DNA of 64,000 bases. It comes from Aquabacter spiritensis. Lineage in GTDB: Bacteria > Pseudomonadota > Alphaproteobacteria > Rhizobiales > Xanthobacteraceae. The position numbers and the translations under genes were made by a program. The notes under the pieces were generated by a model. That model saw only the letters and a program-made list of their open reading frames with translations, ran no database searches and was not told where the DNA came from. Positions 1-7,749 of the stretch are shown piece after piece (within the stretch, counting starts at the first letter, position 1; every line of letters starts with the position of its first letter). Location of the stretch: NCBI RefSeq assembly GCF_004346185.1, contig NZ_SMAI01000009.1, positions 1 to 64,000 on the forward strand. Direction: 5' to 3'.

Positions 1-55
1 TCTCAAGAGCGGTCTGGGTCGGGCCGGGTTTCTTCAGCATACCCGAATGAATCAA

Positions 56-81
56 AAACCCCCGGCTCGCGCCAGGGGTTT
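56..81 (-). terminator. Stem-loop with a T-run on the minus side
   Basis: A 7-bp stem (AAACCCC at 56-62, GGGGTTT at 75-81) closes a 12-nt loop. On the minus strand the stem runs into GGTTTTTGAT, so it could terminate minus-strand transcription. No minus-strand gene is recognised just upstream of it here, so its client is unknown; it may act together with the stronger hairpin at 95-122. Confidence 0.3.
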
Positions 82-94
82 GTCAGCGGTCTGA

Positions 95-122
95 GCCCGC
101 GCCTCGGCGCGGGCTTTTTATT
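95..122 (+). terminator. Rho-independent terminator of an upstream plus-strand gene
   Basis: A perfect 9-bp GC stem (GCCCGCGCC at 95-103 and its complement at 106-114) with a 2-nt loop is followed by TTTTTATT. This is a standard intrinsic terminator on the plus strand. The gene it serves lies before the window start. Confidence 0.75.
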
Positions 123-169
123 GGGCGGGCTGATAAAAGCTGGCGCTCGCATCGAGACGGGAGGACGAC

Positions 170-790
170 ATGCTGACGATCTGGGGACGCACCAATTCGG
201 TGAACGTGAAGAAAGTGCTCTGGGCGGTGCACGAATTGGAGGTGCCGCACGAGCGGATCGATGCCGGCGGCGCCTTCGGCCTCGTCAACGACGCCGAGTA
301 CCGCGCCATGAATCCCAATGGCCTCGTTCCCCTGCTCAAGGACGGCGACCTCGTTCTGTGGGAATCGAACGCCATCCTGCGCTATCTCTGCGCCAAGTTC
401 GGCGCCGGCTCGCTCTGGGCCGAGGATCCCGCGGAGCGCGCGATCGGCGACAAATGGATGGATTGGGCGACCTCGAACCTCGCAGGACCCTATCGCGATG
501 TGTTCTGGAATCTGGTCCGCATGACTCCCGAAACACGCGACGACGCGGCGGTGGAGCGCGGACGCACCGCCTGCAGCGCGCTGCTCGCGCGGGTCGACCA
601 GGCGCTCGCCGACAAACCCTATCTCTCCGGCGAGACCTTCCGGATGGGCGACATCCCGCTCGCCTGCTTCGCCTATGGCTGGTACGAAATGCCCATCGAG
701 CGGCCGCATTTGCCGAATCTGGATGCGTGGTACGCGCGGGTGCGCGAACGCCCCGCCTTCGCGACCGCGGTGGCGGTGCCCCTCACTTAG
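170..790 (+). CDS. Glutathione S-transferase family protein
   Basis: A 206-residue cytosolic GST. Residues 1-80 fit the N-terminal thioredoxin-like glutathione-binding domain, starting MLTIWGRTNSVNVKK, and include the ESNAIL motif near residue 65 that contacts the gamma-glutamyl part of glutathione. Residues 90-200 fit the all-helical C-terminal domain. The expected catalytic Ser/Cys lies in TNSVN near residue 8. The start is supported by GGGAGG about 8 nt upstream. It stands alone, convergent with the CcdA-like gene, and its stop codon abuts a repeat element at 793. Family GSTs conjugate glutathione to electrophiles or reduce disulphides; the substrate cannot be told. Confidence 0.88.
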   Translation: MLTIWGRTNSVNVKKVLWAVHELEVPHERIDAGGAFGLVNDAEYRAMNPNGLVPLLKDGDLVLWESNAILRYLCAKFGAGSLWAEDPAERAIGDKWMDWATSNLAGPYRDVFWNLVRMTPETRDDAAVERGRTACSALLARVDQALADKPYLSGETFRMGDIPLACFAYGWYEMPIERPHLPNLDAWYARVRERPAFATAVAVPLT

Positions 791-792
791 TC

Positions 793-840
793 CCTGATCC
801 GATCAGGTTGCGGTGCAAGCTGATCGGCGCGGGCTCCAAG
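793..840. repeat. Interspersed GATCCGATC stem-loop repeat, copy A
   Basis: This stretch aligns with 59193-59240. Both copies begin CCTGATCCGATC, have a 13-15-nt variable spacer, then CTGATCGG, two variable bases, CGGGCT and CYAAGC. In this copy only the 6-bp core CCGATC (799-804)/GATCGG (822-827) still pairs. It starts just after the GST stop codon, between two convergent genes. It resembles a REP-type intergenic element; the family is not identified. Confidence 0.5.
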
Positions 841-886
841 CGCCCCTCTTCCGGGCCGGCGCGGCCGGTCCGGAACGACGGTTGGA

Positions 887-1618
887 TCAGCCGATCGTCG
901 ACAAAGCGGGGAAGGTCTCCAGCAGCCAGTAGGAGATATTGGCGATCCATCCCGACATGAAGGCGATGCCGGTGAGCACCAGAAGCACCCCCATCGCCTT
1001 CTCGATCAGCGGCAGGAACCGCCGGATCTGGCGCATCCATTTGAGGAACGGCCGCACCGCGAGCGCCGCCAGCAGGAACGGCACCCCGAGCCCGGCGGAA
1101 TAGACCGCGAGCAACAGCGCCCCCTTCGCCACCGTCGCCTCCGACCCGGCGACGGCGAGAATCGCCCCCAGAACCGGACCGAGGCAGGGCGTCCAACCGA
1201 ACGCGAAGGCGAGGCCCATGACGAACGCGCCCCAGATTCCGGTCGGCGGCGCCACCTCCGTGCGGGCGGTCCGGGCCAGGAGATGGATCCGGAACACGCC
1301 GAGGAAATTCAGGCCCATCACGATGATGGCGAACCCTGCGACGATCGAGAGCACGTGAAGGTGCGCCCGCAGAAGGTCGCCGATCGCCGAAGCCCCCGCC
1401 CCGAGCGCAACGAACACGACGGAGAATCCGGCGACGAACAGCAGCGCGCCGGCAAAAGTGCGGGCCGCCACCCGCTCCAGCGGCCGGGCGTTCGACAGGT
1501 CCTCAAGCGTGGTGCCGCCGATAAAGCACAGATAGGGCGGAACCAGCGGCAGAACGCAGGGCGAAAGAAAGCTTGCAAGGCCGGCGATAAAGGCAGCGGG
1601 AAGTGTGACGTCGGCCAT
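887..1618 (-). CDS. CcdA-like cytochrome c biogenesis membrane protein
   Basis: A 243-residue inner-membrane protein of the CcdA/DsbD-beta family, which passes electrons from cytoplasmic thioredoxin across the membrane to periplasmic thiol proteins. Six hydrophobic segments are visible. The two expected redox cysteines are present: one in SPCVLP near residue 21 of the first helix and one in WTPCLGP in the fourth. The open frame extends further 5' to 1825, but that part is Arg/Pro/Gly-rich and not membrane-like, so MADVTLPAAF at 1618 is chosen. It is monocistronic here and convergent with the GST. Whether it serves cytochrome c maturation or another thiol system is open. Confidence 0.85.
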   Translation of the reverse strand: MADVTLPAAFIAGLASFLSPCVLPLVPPYLCFIGGTTLEDLSNARPLERVAARTFAGALLFVAGFSVVFVALGAGASAIGDLLRAHLHVLSIVAGFAIIVMGLNFLGVFRIHLLARTARTEVAPPTGIWGAFVMGLAFAFGWTPCLGPVLGAILAVAGSEATVAKGALLLAVYSAGLGVPFLLAALAVRPFLKWMRQIRRFLPLIEKAMGVLLVLTGIAFMSGWIANISYWLLETFPALSTIG

Positions 1619-1851
1619 CTGGACCCTGATCTCTCGGCACAGCAGACCGCCGGGACCCGACGGAAGCGGGGCATCGAACGGTACGCGCTCGCACGGGCGA
1701 AAACCCTGCGGGGGCTTTCTGGCCCGCACGCGCGCGCCGGGCAAGCCCGCGCGGCGTCCCTCCCTGCCATGTGAAGCGCATGCGGCGCCGCGCGGCCATT
1801 GATCGTTCACACCGTCCTCGTGCACACAGGGAGCGCACGGAGGCGTTCTGA

Positions 1852-2853
1852 ATGGCAGCGCGACATAATCTCATCACGGACGTTGCCGGGCTCCAGGTCG
1901 GCAATGCGGGCGATCTCGCCATCGGCTCCGGGGTCACCGTCGTCCTCTGCGATCGCCCGATGATCGCCGGGGTCGATGTCCGCGGCGGCGGCCCCGGCAC
2001 GCGCGAGACCGATCTGCTCGGCGCGGCCGCGACGGTGGAGCGCATCGACGCCATAACGCTGTCGGGCGGGTCCGCCTTCGGGCTCGAGGCTGCGGCCGGC
2101 GTCGCCAGCTGGCTGGCGGTCCAGGGGCGCGGCTTCGCCATCGGCGCCGCCCGCGTGCCTTTGGTGCCGGGCGCGGTCCTGTTCGACCTTCTGAACGGCG
2201 GCGACAAGGCCTGGGGGGAGGATCCGCCCTACCGCGCCTTCGGCCGTGCCGCCGCGCTGGCCGCGCGCGCGGCGCCGTTCCCCCTCGGGACGGTCGGCGC
2301 CGGCATCGGCGCCACGACCGCGACCGTGAAGGGCGGCCTCGGCTCGGCCTCCGCGGTGACGCCCGCGGGCCATGTGGTGGGAGCACTGGTGGCGGTAAAT
2401 GCGGTCGGCAGCCCGCTGATCGGTGCCGGGCCGCATCTGCGCGCCGCACCCTATGAGCGCGGAAGCGAGTTCGGTGGTCTTGGTCTGCCCGCCCGCTGGC
2501 CGGACGAAAGCGGCCCGCTGCCGGTCAAGGGCGCTGCGGCGGCCCGTGCCAACACCACGATCGCCATCGTCGCGACCGATGCCGCCTTGAGCCCGCGCCA
2601 AGTGCGGCGCATGGCGGTGATGGCGCAGGACGGGCTCGCTTTGTCGCTGCATCCGATCCATACCCCGCTCGACGGCGATACCGTGTTCGCCCTCGCGACC
2701 GGGGAGGGAGCGACCGTCGATCTCGCCGAGGAAACCGAGATCGGCGCGCGCGCTGCCCATGCCTTGGCCCGCGCGGTGGGCCGGGCGATCTATGAGGCGA
2801 CCGCTTTGCCCGTTCCGGACGCCCAGCGCGCCTGGCGCGATCTCTTCACCTGA
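1852..2853 (+). CDS. P1 family peptidase (NylC/DmpA-like N-terminal nucleophile hydrolase)
   Basis: A 333-residue member of peptidase family S58, which includes the aminopeptidase DmpA and the nylon-oligomer hydrolase NylC. These enzymes are made as one chain and cleave themselves so that a Ser or Thr becomes the N-terminal nucleophile. The likely cleavage site is ARANTTIAIVATDA, between Asn234 and Thr235, matching the Asn-Thr pair of NylC rather than the Gly-Ser of DmpA. Other family signs are GLQVGNA near residue 13 and LSGGSAFGLEA near residue 70. There is no signal peptide, so it should be cytoplasmic. GGAGG lies upstream of the start. A small membrane gene follows after 9 nt and is probably cotranscribed. 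Substrate unknown. Confidence 0.85.
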   Translation: MAARHNLITDVAGLQVGNAGDLAIGSGVTVVLCDRPMIAGVDVRGGGPGTRETDLLGAAATVERIDAITLSGGSAFGLEAAAGVASWLAVQGRGFAIGAARVPLVPGAVLFDLLNGGDKAWGEDPPYRAFGRAAALAARAAPFPLGTVGAGIGATTATVKGGLGSASAVTPAGHVVGALVAVNAVGSPLIGAGPHLRAAPYERGSEFGGLGLPARWPDESGPLPVKGAAAARANTTIAIVATDAALSPRQVRRMAVMAQDGLALSLHPIHTPLDGDTVFALATGEGATVDLAEETEIGARAAHALARAVGRAIYEATALPVPDAQRAWRDLFT

Positions 2854-2862
2854 GGATTTTCC

Positions 2863-3375
2863 ATGCCCGCACTTCCGCCCGTTTTGCCGGCGCGCCCGCC
2901 GCGCGCTTCGACCGAGCCGCGCCTGAAAGGCATGCTGGCCATCATCTTCTGGTGCGCTTGCGGCGTCACCGCGGTCAATCTCGCCGGCCCGTTCGCTTTG
3001 ATCGCCCAGATCGGCCCCCACGCCACCTTCAATGCGGTGATCGACGCTTTGTCCGGCGACAGCGTGCAGAGCCGCATCCTGCGGTTCGGCCTGTTTCCCC
3101 AACTGGTTTTGTTCGTCTGGGCCGCGAGCTTCGTCGTCCTGACCGTGATGCGCCGCCAATCCGCTCTGCTCGTGTCGCGCGCGCTCATGCTGGCCTGGCT
3201 GCTGATCTCGGCGGTGTGCCAGTTCGGCATCCGCGATGCGATCGCGCCCGGCGGCATGACCATGGAGGCGTTCGCGGCGCTCATTCCCGGCATTCTGGCG
3301 CAGGGCGTCGGGGTCGCCGCATTCTGGGCCTTCATGCGGGACGGCGCGCAGCCGCGCGCCTATTTCGTCAGATAG
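2863..3375 (+). CDS. Small four-helix membrane protein, function unknown
   Basis: A 170-residue protein with four predicted membrane segments, roughly residues 24-50, 77-97, 102-122 and 135-158. Size, helix number and the C-terminal aromatic YFVR recall DUF2569-type proteins, but the match is only by general character. It follows the P1 peptidase after 9 nt, which suggests cotranscription. It ends 33 nt from the convergent FAD-oxidase gene. No catalytic or binding motif is seen. Confidence 0.7.
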   Translation: MPALPPVLPARPPRASTEPRLKGMLAIIFWCACGVTAVNLAGPFALIAQIGPHATFNAVIDALSGDSVQSRILRFGLFPQLVLFVWAASFVVLTVMRRQSALLVSRALMLAWLLISAVCQFGIRDAIAPGGMTMEAFAALIPGILAQGVGVAAFWAFMRDGAQPRAYFVR

Positions 3376-3408
3376 GCTCGCCCATCGTCGACGGAGCGGT
3401 GACGCAGA

Positions 3409-4683
3409 TCAGTGCGGGACGTGGCCGCCCGCGGCCATGTCCTGAAAACGCGCCGCGCGGTAGGGGGCGGGGTCGGTGAAGGGGGTCGCCCCGGTCATCA
3501 TCTGGGTCAGGAGCAGCCCGGTGACGGGGCCCAGGGTAAAACCCCAATGGCTGTGGCCGAAATTGGCGAACAAGCCCGGATGACCGGCGACCGCGTCGAT
3601 CACCGGCTTGGAGTCGGGAAAGGCGGGACGCCGGCCGAGCCAGGGCGCTTCGTCCCGGACCGCGCCGAGGGGCAGAAGTCGCCGCGCGCCCGGCTGAACC
3701 AAACGCGATTGCCGCAGGTCGGGCGGATCGTCGCGGCGGGCGAACTCGACCCCGGTCGTGGCGCGGATGCCGAGCCGCGTCGATTGGAGGGAGAAACCAC
3801 CCGCCCGATCGACGATCGCGCGCGACAGGCTGACGCCCGGTTCCCGGGCGAAGTGGATGTGGTAGCCCCGCTTCACGGCGAACGGCAGACGCAGCCCGAA
3901 GGTCGCGAACACATCCATGCTCCAGGGGCCGAGACAGAGCACGGCGCGGTCCGCCTCGATGGTCCCCTCCGGCGTCTCGAGCCGCCAGCGGCCGCCTTGC
4001 CGCGCGAGCCCCCGCGCATCCCCCTTGAACAGGCTCCCGCCTGCGTGCGCGAACGCTGCGGCATAGGCTTTCACCAGCCCGCCCGGGTCACTGCAATTGT
4101 CGCAGTCCGGCCAGAAGGTGGCGCGGAGGAAAGCGGGCCGCAAATGCGGCTCGAGCCTGCGTACGCCTGCCGGGTCGAGTTCCTCATATGTGACGTCGAG
4201 CGCCTGGGCGAGGTCGCGTTCGGGCTCTCCGGCAGCATAATCCGGCTCGGAATGGTAGAGCTTGACCCAGCCGGTCGGCGAAAGAAGGCCGCGTGCCCCC
4301 GCCGCGTCGGCGAGCGCATGGTGGTCGGCGCGCGCGCGGGCGAAGAGCGGCCGCAGGTCGCGGGCGATCCCGGCAAGTGCACAGGTGTGCGACGTGCGAT
4401 AATAAGCCAGCAGCCACGGCAGCATTCCGGGCAGCGCGCCGAGCCGGTAATTGCTCTGCGGCGAGAGTTTCAAAGCGTGGCGGGCGATCATCATCAAGTC
4501 GCGCGGAAAGGCGACCGGAAACAGCGCGCTGCCCTCGATCACGCCGGCATTGCCGAACGAAGTTTCCTCGCCCGGATCGCGGCGGTCGACCAAGGCGACC
4601 GACAGGCCCGCCTGCTGAAGATGGAGGGCGCTCGACACGCCCACCATGCCGGCCCCGAGCACCAGAACGTCGACCCGCACCAT
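3409..4683 (-). CDS. DadA-like FAD-dependent amino acid dehydrogenase/oxidase
   Basis: A 424-residue flavoprotein of the DAO/DadA family. The N-terminus MVRVDVLVLGAGMVG carries the GxGxxG dinucleotide fold for FAD, and TSFGNAGVI follows near residue 43 as in D-amino acid dehydrogenases. The C-terminus has the second FAD motif with NFGHSHWGFTLGP. DadA enzymes oxidise D-amino acids to 2-oxo acids and pass electrons to the quinone pool. The frame continues 5' to a GTG at 4749, but GGAGGGG sits just before the ATG at 4683 and the protein aligns from there. It lies downstream of surf1 on the same strand with a 105-nt gap. Substrate not determinable. Confidence 0.82.
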   Translation of the reverse strand: MVRVDVLVLGAGMVGVSSALHLQQAGLSVALVDRRDPGEETSFGNAGVIEGSALFPVAFPRDLMMIARHALKLSPQSNYRLGALPGMLPWLLAYYRTSHTCALAGIARDLRPLFARARADHHALADAAGARGLLSPTGWVKLYHSEPDYAAGEPERDLAQALDVTYEELDPAGVRRLEPHLRPAFLRATFWPDCDNCSDPGGLVKAYAAAFAHAGGSLFKGDARGLARQGGRWRLETPEGTIEADRAVLCLGPWSMDVFATFGLRLPFAVKRGYHIHFAREPGVSLSRAIVDRAGGFSLQSTRLGIRATTGVEFARRDDPPDLRQSRLVQPGARRLLPLGAVRDEAPWLGRRPAFPDSKPVIDAVAGHPGLFANFGHSHWGFTLGPVTGLLLTQMMTGATPFTDPAPYRAARFQDMAAGGHVPH

Positions 4684-4788
4684 GGCCCCTCCGCCGCAAT
4701 TCCGGTCCGCGGCGCCGAAAACCATGGCGGCGGCGCCAAACATGTTCACTTCAAGTCGGTGGGAAGCCTACCGGACACCTTGCCGCCG

Positions 4789-5559
4789 TCAATCGTCCTC
4801 GGTGTCGTTTCCGCGCGCCAAAGGCTGCGGCCGTGTCCGCAGTCGGGTGACGACGAAAGCGAGATAAACGCCGACCAGGGTCACCGCGAGGCCGTACCAG
4901 GTGAGCGCATATTCGAGATGGCGGTTGGGAAAGGAAAGCCGGGTCTCGCCGCCCTGCGGCAGCCCGCCGGGATTGGGCGCCGCATCCGCGTCGATGAGGA
5001 AGGGCGCGACATCGGTCAAGCCGCGCGCGCGCCCGATCTGTTCCGGGTCCCGGCGATACCAGGCATTGCGTCCCGGATCGTTCTCGGGGACGAACCAGCT
5101 CGGCTCCTCGGCGAGGCGCATCAGCCCCGTGACTCGCACCTCCCCCGCAACCTGTCCCTCGGCGCGCGTGCCCGGCGACCGGCGATCCTCCGGAACGAAG
5201 CCGCGATTGACCAAGACGGGCGGTCCATCGTTTCGCAGCAACGGCGTGACGACCCAGAAGCCCGGCCCCTTGAGCGGACCCTTCGGATCCGAAAGCACGG
5301 TGTAGATCAAGGTCTCGCGGGCATGGTCGAATCGCCCGGTGGCGGTGACGGGCCGATATTCGTCCTCGGCATTGTTCAATGCCGGCCATTGCGACACCGG
5401 CGGCACCGGGGCCGGCGCTTCGGCGGTGCGGGCCGCGACCTGCGCGACGACGGCGTTCTTCCAGGCGAGCCGTTCGATCTGCCAGGTGCCGAGCGCCACG
5501 AGCACGGCGAGCGCCGCGAGCGCGACCAGAGACGGCAGGAGGAGACCGCGCGCGTTCAT
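4789..5559 (-). CDS. SURF1 family cytochrome oxidase assembly protein
   Basis: A 256-residue membrane protein of the SURF1/Shy1 family, which helps insert haem a into subunit I of the oxidase. It has an N-terminal helix (about residues 5-24) ending in the family motif LGTWQIERLAWK, a central domain outside the membrane with GFWVVTPL and VNRGFVPEDRR, and a second helix near the C-terminus (LTWYGLAVTLVGVYLAF). The ATG overlaps the stop codon of the DUF983 gene as ATGA, showing translational coupling and fixing the start. It is the last gene of the cox operon. Confidence 0.93.
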   Translation of the reverse strand: MNARGLLLPSLVALAALAVLVALGTWQIERLAWKNAVVAQVAARTAEAPAPVPPVSQWPALNNAEDEYRPVTATGRFDHARETLIYTVLSDPKGPLKGPGFWVVTPLLRNDGPPVLVNRGFVPEDRRSPGTRAEGQVAGEVRVTGLMRLAEEPSWFVPENDPGRNAWYRRDPEQIGRARGLTDVAPFLIDADAAPNPGGLPQGGETRLSFPNRHLEYALTWYGLAVTLVGVYLAFVVTRLRTRPQPLARGNDTEDD

Positions 5560-5945
5560 TCTCCGGTGCCGGGCTCCAGTTTTCCCTCGGCCGCCTTGTT
5601 GCGGTATTGCAGCGCGATCAGCACGCCCTTGAACGGTCGCAGCAGGCCGAGCGTGACCAGCAGGATCGCGGGGATCCAGAGCAAGGCATGGACCCAGAGC
5701 GGCGGCTGCCACGTCGCCTCGACGAAAAAGGCGAGAGCGACCACGACGAAGCCGCCGAACAGGATCACGAACACCGCCGGCCCGTCTCCGGCATCGATGA
5801 AGGCGTAGTCCAGACCGCAGGAGTCGCAGCGCGGCGCGGTTTCGAGGAAACCCTTGAACAGGCGCCCCTTGCCGCAGCGCGGGCAGCGGCAGCCGAGGCC
5901 CGCCGACAGCGGAGAGATCGGGGCGTGATAGGGGCTCAGGGGCAT
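5556..5945 (-). CDS. DUF983 family zinc-ribbon membrane protein
   Basis: A 129-residue protein. The N-terminal 50 residues carry two Cys pairs (CPRCGKGRLF and CDSCGLDY), a likely zinc ribbon, followed by two membrane helices. DUF983 proteins are regularly found between ctaE and surf1 in alphaproteobacterial oxidase operons; their role in assembly is inferred from position only. The start MPLSPYHAP at 5945 is chosen because the sequence further upstream runs into the terminator hairpin and ctaE. It overlaps surf1 by 4 nt. Confidence 0.88.
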   Translation of the reverse strand: MPLSPYHAPISPLSAGLGCRCPRCGKGRLFKGFLETAPRCDSCGLDYAFIDAGDGPAVFVILFGGFVVVALAFFVEATWQPPLWVHALLWIPAILLVTLGLLRPFKGVLIALQYRNKAAEGKLEPGTGE

Positions 5946-5961
5946 TGCGTGGCCTTCAAAT

Positions 5962-5989
5962 GAAAACGGGGCGGCCTGCGCCGCCCCGT
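5962..5989 (-). terminator. Intra-operon terminator-like hairpin after ctaE
   Basis: A perfect 10-bp stem (ACGGGGCGGC at 5966-5975 and its complement at 5980-5989) with a 4-nt loop is followed on the minus strand by TTTT. It lies between the ctaE stop and the DUF983 start, so it probably lowers read-through into the last two assembly genes. Confidence 0.6.
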
Positions 5990-6015
5990 GCCGAAAAGTT
6001 CGGGCTTCGCCATGC

Positions 6016-6852
6016 TCAATGGCCGCCGGCGCTGCCGCCCACCGCCCACACATAAATGAAGGTGAACAGGAAGAGCCACACCACGTCGACGAAGTGCCAG
6101 TACCAGGCCGCAGCCTCGAACCCGAAATGCTTCTCGGGCGTGAACTGCCCCGCCATCGCCCGCAGCAGGCAGACCAGCAGGAAGATGGTTCCCACAATGA
6201 CGTGGAAGCCATGGAACCCGGTCGCCATGAAGAAAGTGGCGCCGTAAATATTGCCGGAAAAGCCGAAATGCGCGTGCAGATACTCGAACGCCTGACAGGT
6301 GCTGAACAACACCCCGAGCAGAACGGTGCAGACGAGGCCCCATTTCAGACCCTGGCGGTCGCCCTCGAGCAGCGCGTGATGCGCCCACGTCACGGTGGTT
6401 CCCGACGTCAAAAGGATCAGCGTATTCAGGAGCGGCAGGTGCCAGGGATCAAAGGCCTCGATGCCGTGCGGCGGCCAGACGCCGCCGGTGAATTCGAGCC
6501 GCTGGAAATTGATGCCCTCGCCCACGAACAAAGCGGCGTCGAAGAAAGCCCAGAACCAGGCGACGAAGAACATCACTTCCGAGGCAATGAAGAGAATCAT
6601 CCCATAGCGGAAGCCGATATCCACCACCGGTGTGTGAAAACCCTTCGTGCCCTCGCGCACCAGATCGCGCCACCATCCGAACATGGTGTAGCCCACGCCG
6701 ATGAAGCCGACGAAGGTCGGGATCGAGGTTCCACCATGCATCCAAATGACCGCACCCACGGTCAGGATGAATGCCGAGACCGCGCCGATGATGGGCCAGG
6801 GACTCGGCTCCACCAGATGATAGTCATGCTGCTTCGCGTGTGCCTCGGCCAT
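6016..6852 (-). CDS. ctaE: Cytochrome c oxidase subunit III
   Basis: A 278-residue integral membrane subunit of the aa3 oxidase with seven hydrophobic segments, starting [20 protein letters not shown]. Subunit III contains no metal centre; it stabilises subunit I and helps proton uptake. Typical sequences include the helix-2/3 [13 protein letters not shown], with the conserved Glu, and the C-terminal [19 protein letters not shown] box lies about 9 nt before the ATG. It is followed by an intra-operon hairpin and preceded by ctaG after 96 nt. Confidence 0.97.
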   Translation of the reverse strand: MAEAHAKQHDYHLVEPSPWPIIGAVSAFILTVGAVIWMHGGTSIPTFVGFIGVGYTMFGWWRDLVREGTKGFHTPVVDIGFRYGMILFIASEVMFFVAWFWAFFDAALFVGEGINFQRLEFTGGVWPPHGIEAFDPWHLPLLNTLILLTSGTTVTWAHHALLEGDRQGLKWGLVCTVLLGVLFSTCQAFEYLHAHFGFSGNIYGATFFMATGFHGFHVIVGTIFLLVCLLRAMAGQFTPEKHFGFEAAAWYWHFVDVVWLFLFTFIYVWAVGGSAGGH

Positions 6853-6948
6853 GGCGGGCGGCCTCCCTTCCCAACTTCACTCTGTCCTAGCGGGGCCGAA
6901 GCTCCGCCGCAATGGCGGCCTAATGTCCCGCCCCCGTGTCCCCTGCCC

Positions 6949-7566
6949 TCACCCGCCTTTGCCACCGGCCCCTTGGACCGCGGCGGCCTTCGGAGCCGGC
7001 GGCTTGGCCGGAAAGAAGGTGTAGGACAAGGTGATGGTCTTCAGATTCTTAAGGTCCTCGTCCTCGGCGATCGCCGGGTCGATATAGAAGACGACGGGCA
7101 TATCCACCTTCTCGCCCCCGGCGAGGGTCTGCTCCTCGAAGCAGAAGCACTGCATCTTCACGAAATAGAAGCCGGCCTGCGCGGGGGTGACGTTGTAGGT
7201 GGCGTTGGCATAGGTCGGCGTGGCGGCCTCATTGCGCGCCATGTAATAGGCCATCTTGGTCTCGCCGACCTTGACCTCCATGGAGGTCTGTTCCGGCTTG
7301 AATACCCAGGGCAGGCCCGGCGCGACATTGGCGTCGAACCGCACCGTGATGGTGCGGTCGATTGTCGTCTCCGGAGCGGCCGTGCCGACCCGGGTGGCGC
7401 CGCCGAATCCGGTCAGGCTGCAGAACATCGCGTAGAGCGGCACCGCCGCATAGGCCATGCCGACCATGGCGGCCACGAACATCGCGCAGGCGGCGGCCAC
7501 AAGACCGTGCCGTGGGCCGCGGCGCGGCGTGGAGGCAGTCGGTTGGCCGGTCTTCATCGCATCCAT
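6949..7566 (-). CDS. ctaG: Cytochrome c oxidase assembly protein CtaG/Cox11
   Basis: A 205-residue copper chaperone that delivers copper to the CuB site of subunit I. It has one N-terminal membrane helix (about residues 22-45) with the motif VPLYAMFCSLTGFGG, and a periplasmic domain with the copper-binding KMQCFCFEEQTL. The in-frame GTG at 7572 is an alternative start, but GAGG just upstream spaces better to the ATG at 7566. The gene starts only a few nucleotides after the stop of the coxF-like gene, so the two are translationally close. Confidence 0.96.
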   Translation of the reverse strand: MDAMKTGQPTASTPRRGPRHGLVAAACAMFVAAMVGMAYAAVPLYAMFCSLTGFGGATRVGTAAPETTIDRTITVRFDANVAPGLPWVFKPEQTSMEVKVGETKMAYYMARNEAATPTYANATYNVTPAQAGFYFVKMQCFCFEEQTLAGGEKVDMPVVFYIDPAIAEDEDLKNLKTITLSYTFFPAKPPAPKAAAVQGAGGKGG

Positions 7567-7573
7567 CGCCACC

Positions 7574-7747
7574 TCACAGCGGCCGGTTGAGAACGTTGGG
7601 TCCGAGCTTCACGATCGTCACCACATAGAACAGCAGAACCAGGAAACCGAGAACCGCGGCGATGGCGATCGACCGGGCCCGGCGGCGGCGCCTCTGTTCT
7701 TCGGTCAGGACGACACCGTCGTCCGGCTTCTTCTCGCGTCTGGCCAC
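7574..7747 (-). CDS. Small single-helix cox operon protein (CoxF-like)
   Basis: A 57-residue protein with a GTG start, a charged N-terminus (EEQRRRRRARS) and one membrane helix (about residues 27-47), ending VTIVKLGPNVLNRPL. Proteins of this size and ending sit between ctaB and ctaG in many alphaproteobacteria and are called CoxF or left unnamed. GGGGA lies 6-7 nt before the GTG, and the start is 2 nt after the ctaB stop. An assembly role is inferred from conserved position. Confidence 0.8.
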   Translation of the reverse strand: MARREKKPDDGVVLTEEQRRRRRARSIAIAAVLGFLVLLFYVVTIVKLGPNVLNRPL

Positions 7748-7749
7748 GG

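Noticed and set aside
1619-1825. N-terminal extension of the CcdA-like protein
   Set aside because: The extra 69 residues are Arg/Pro/Gly-rich and unlike the family, which starts at the chosen ATG.
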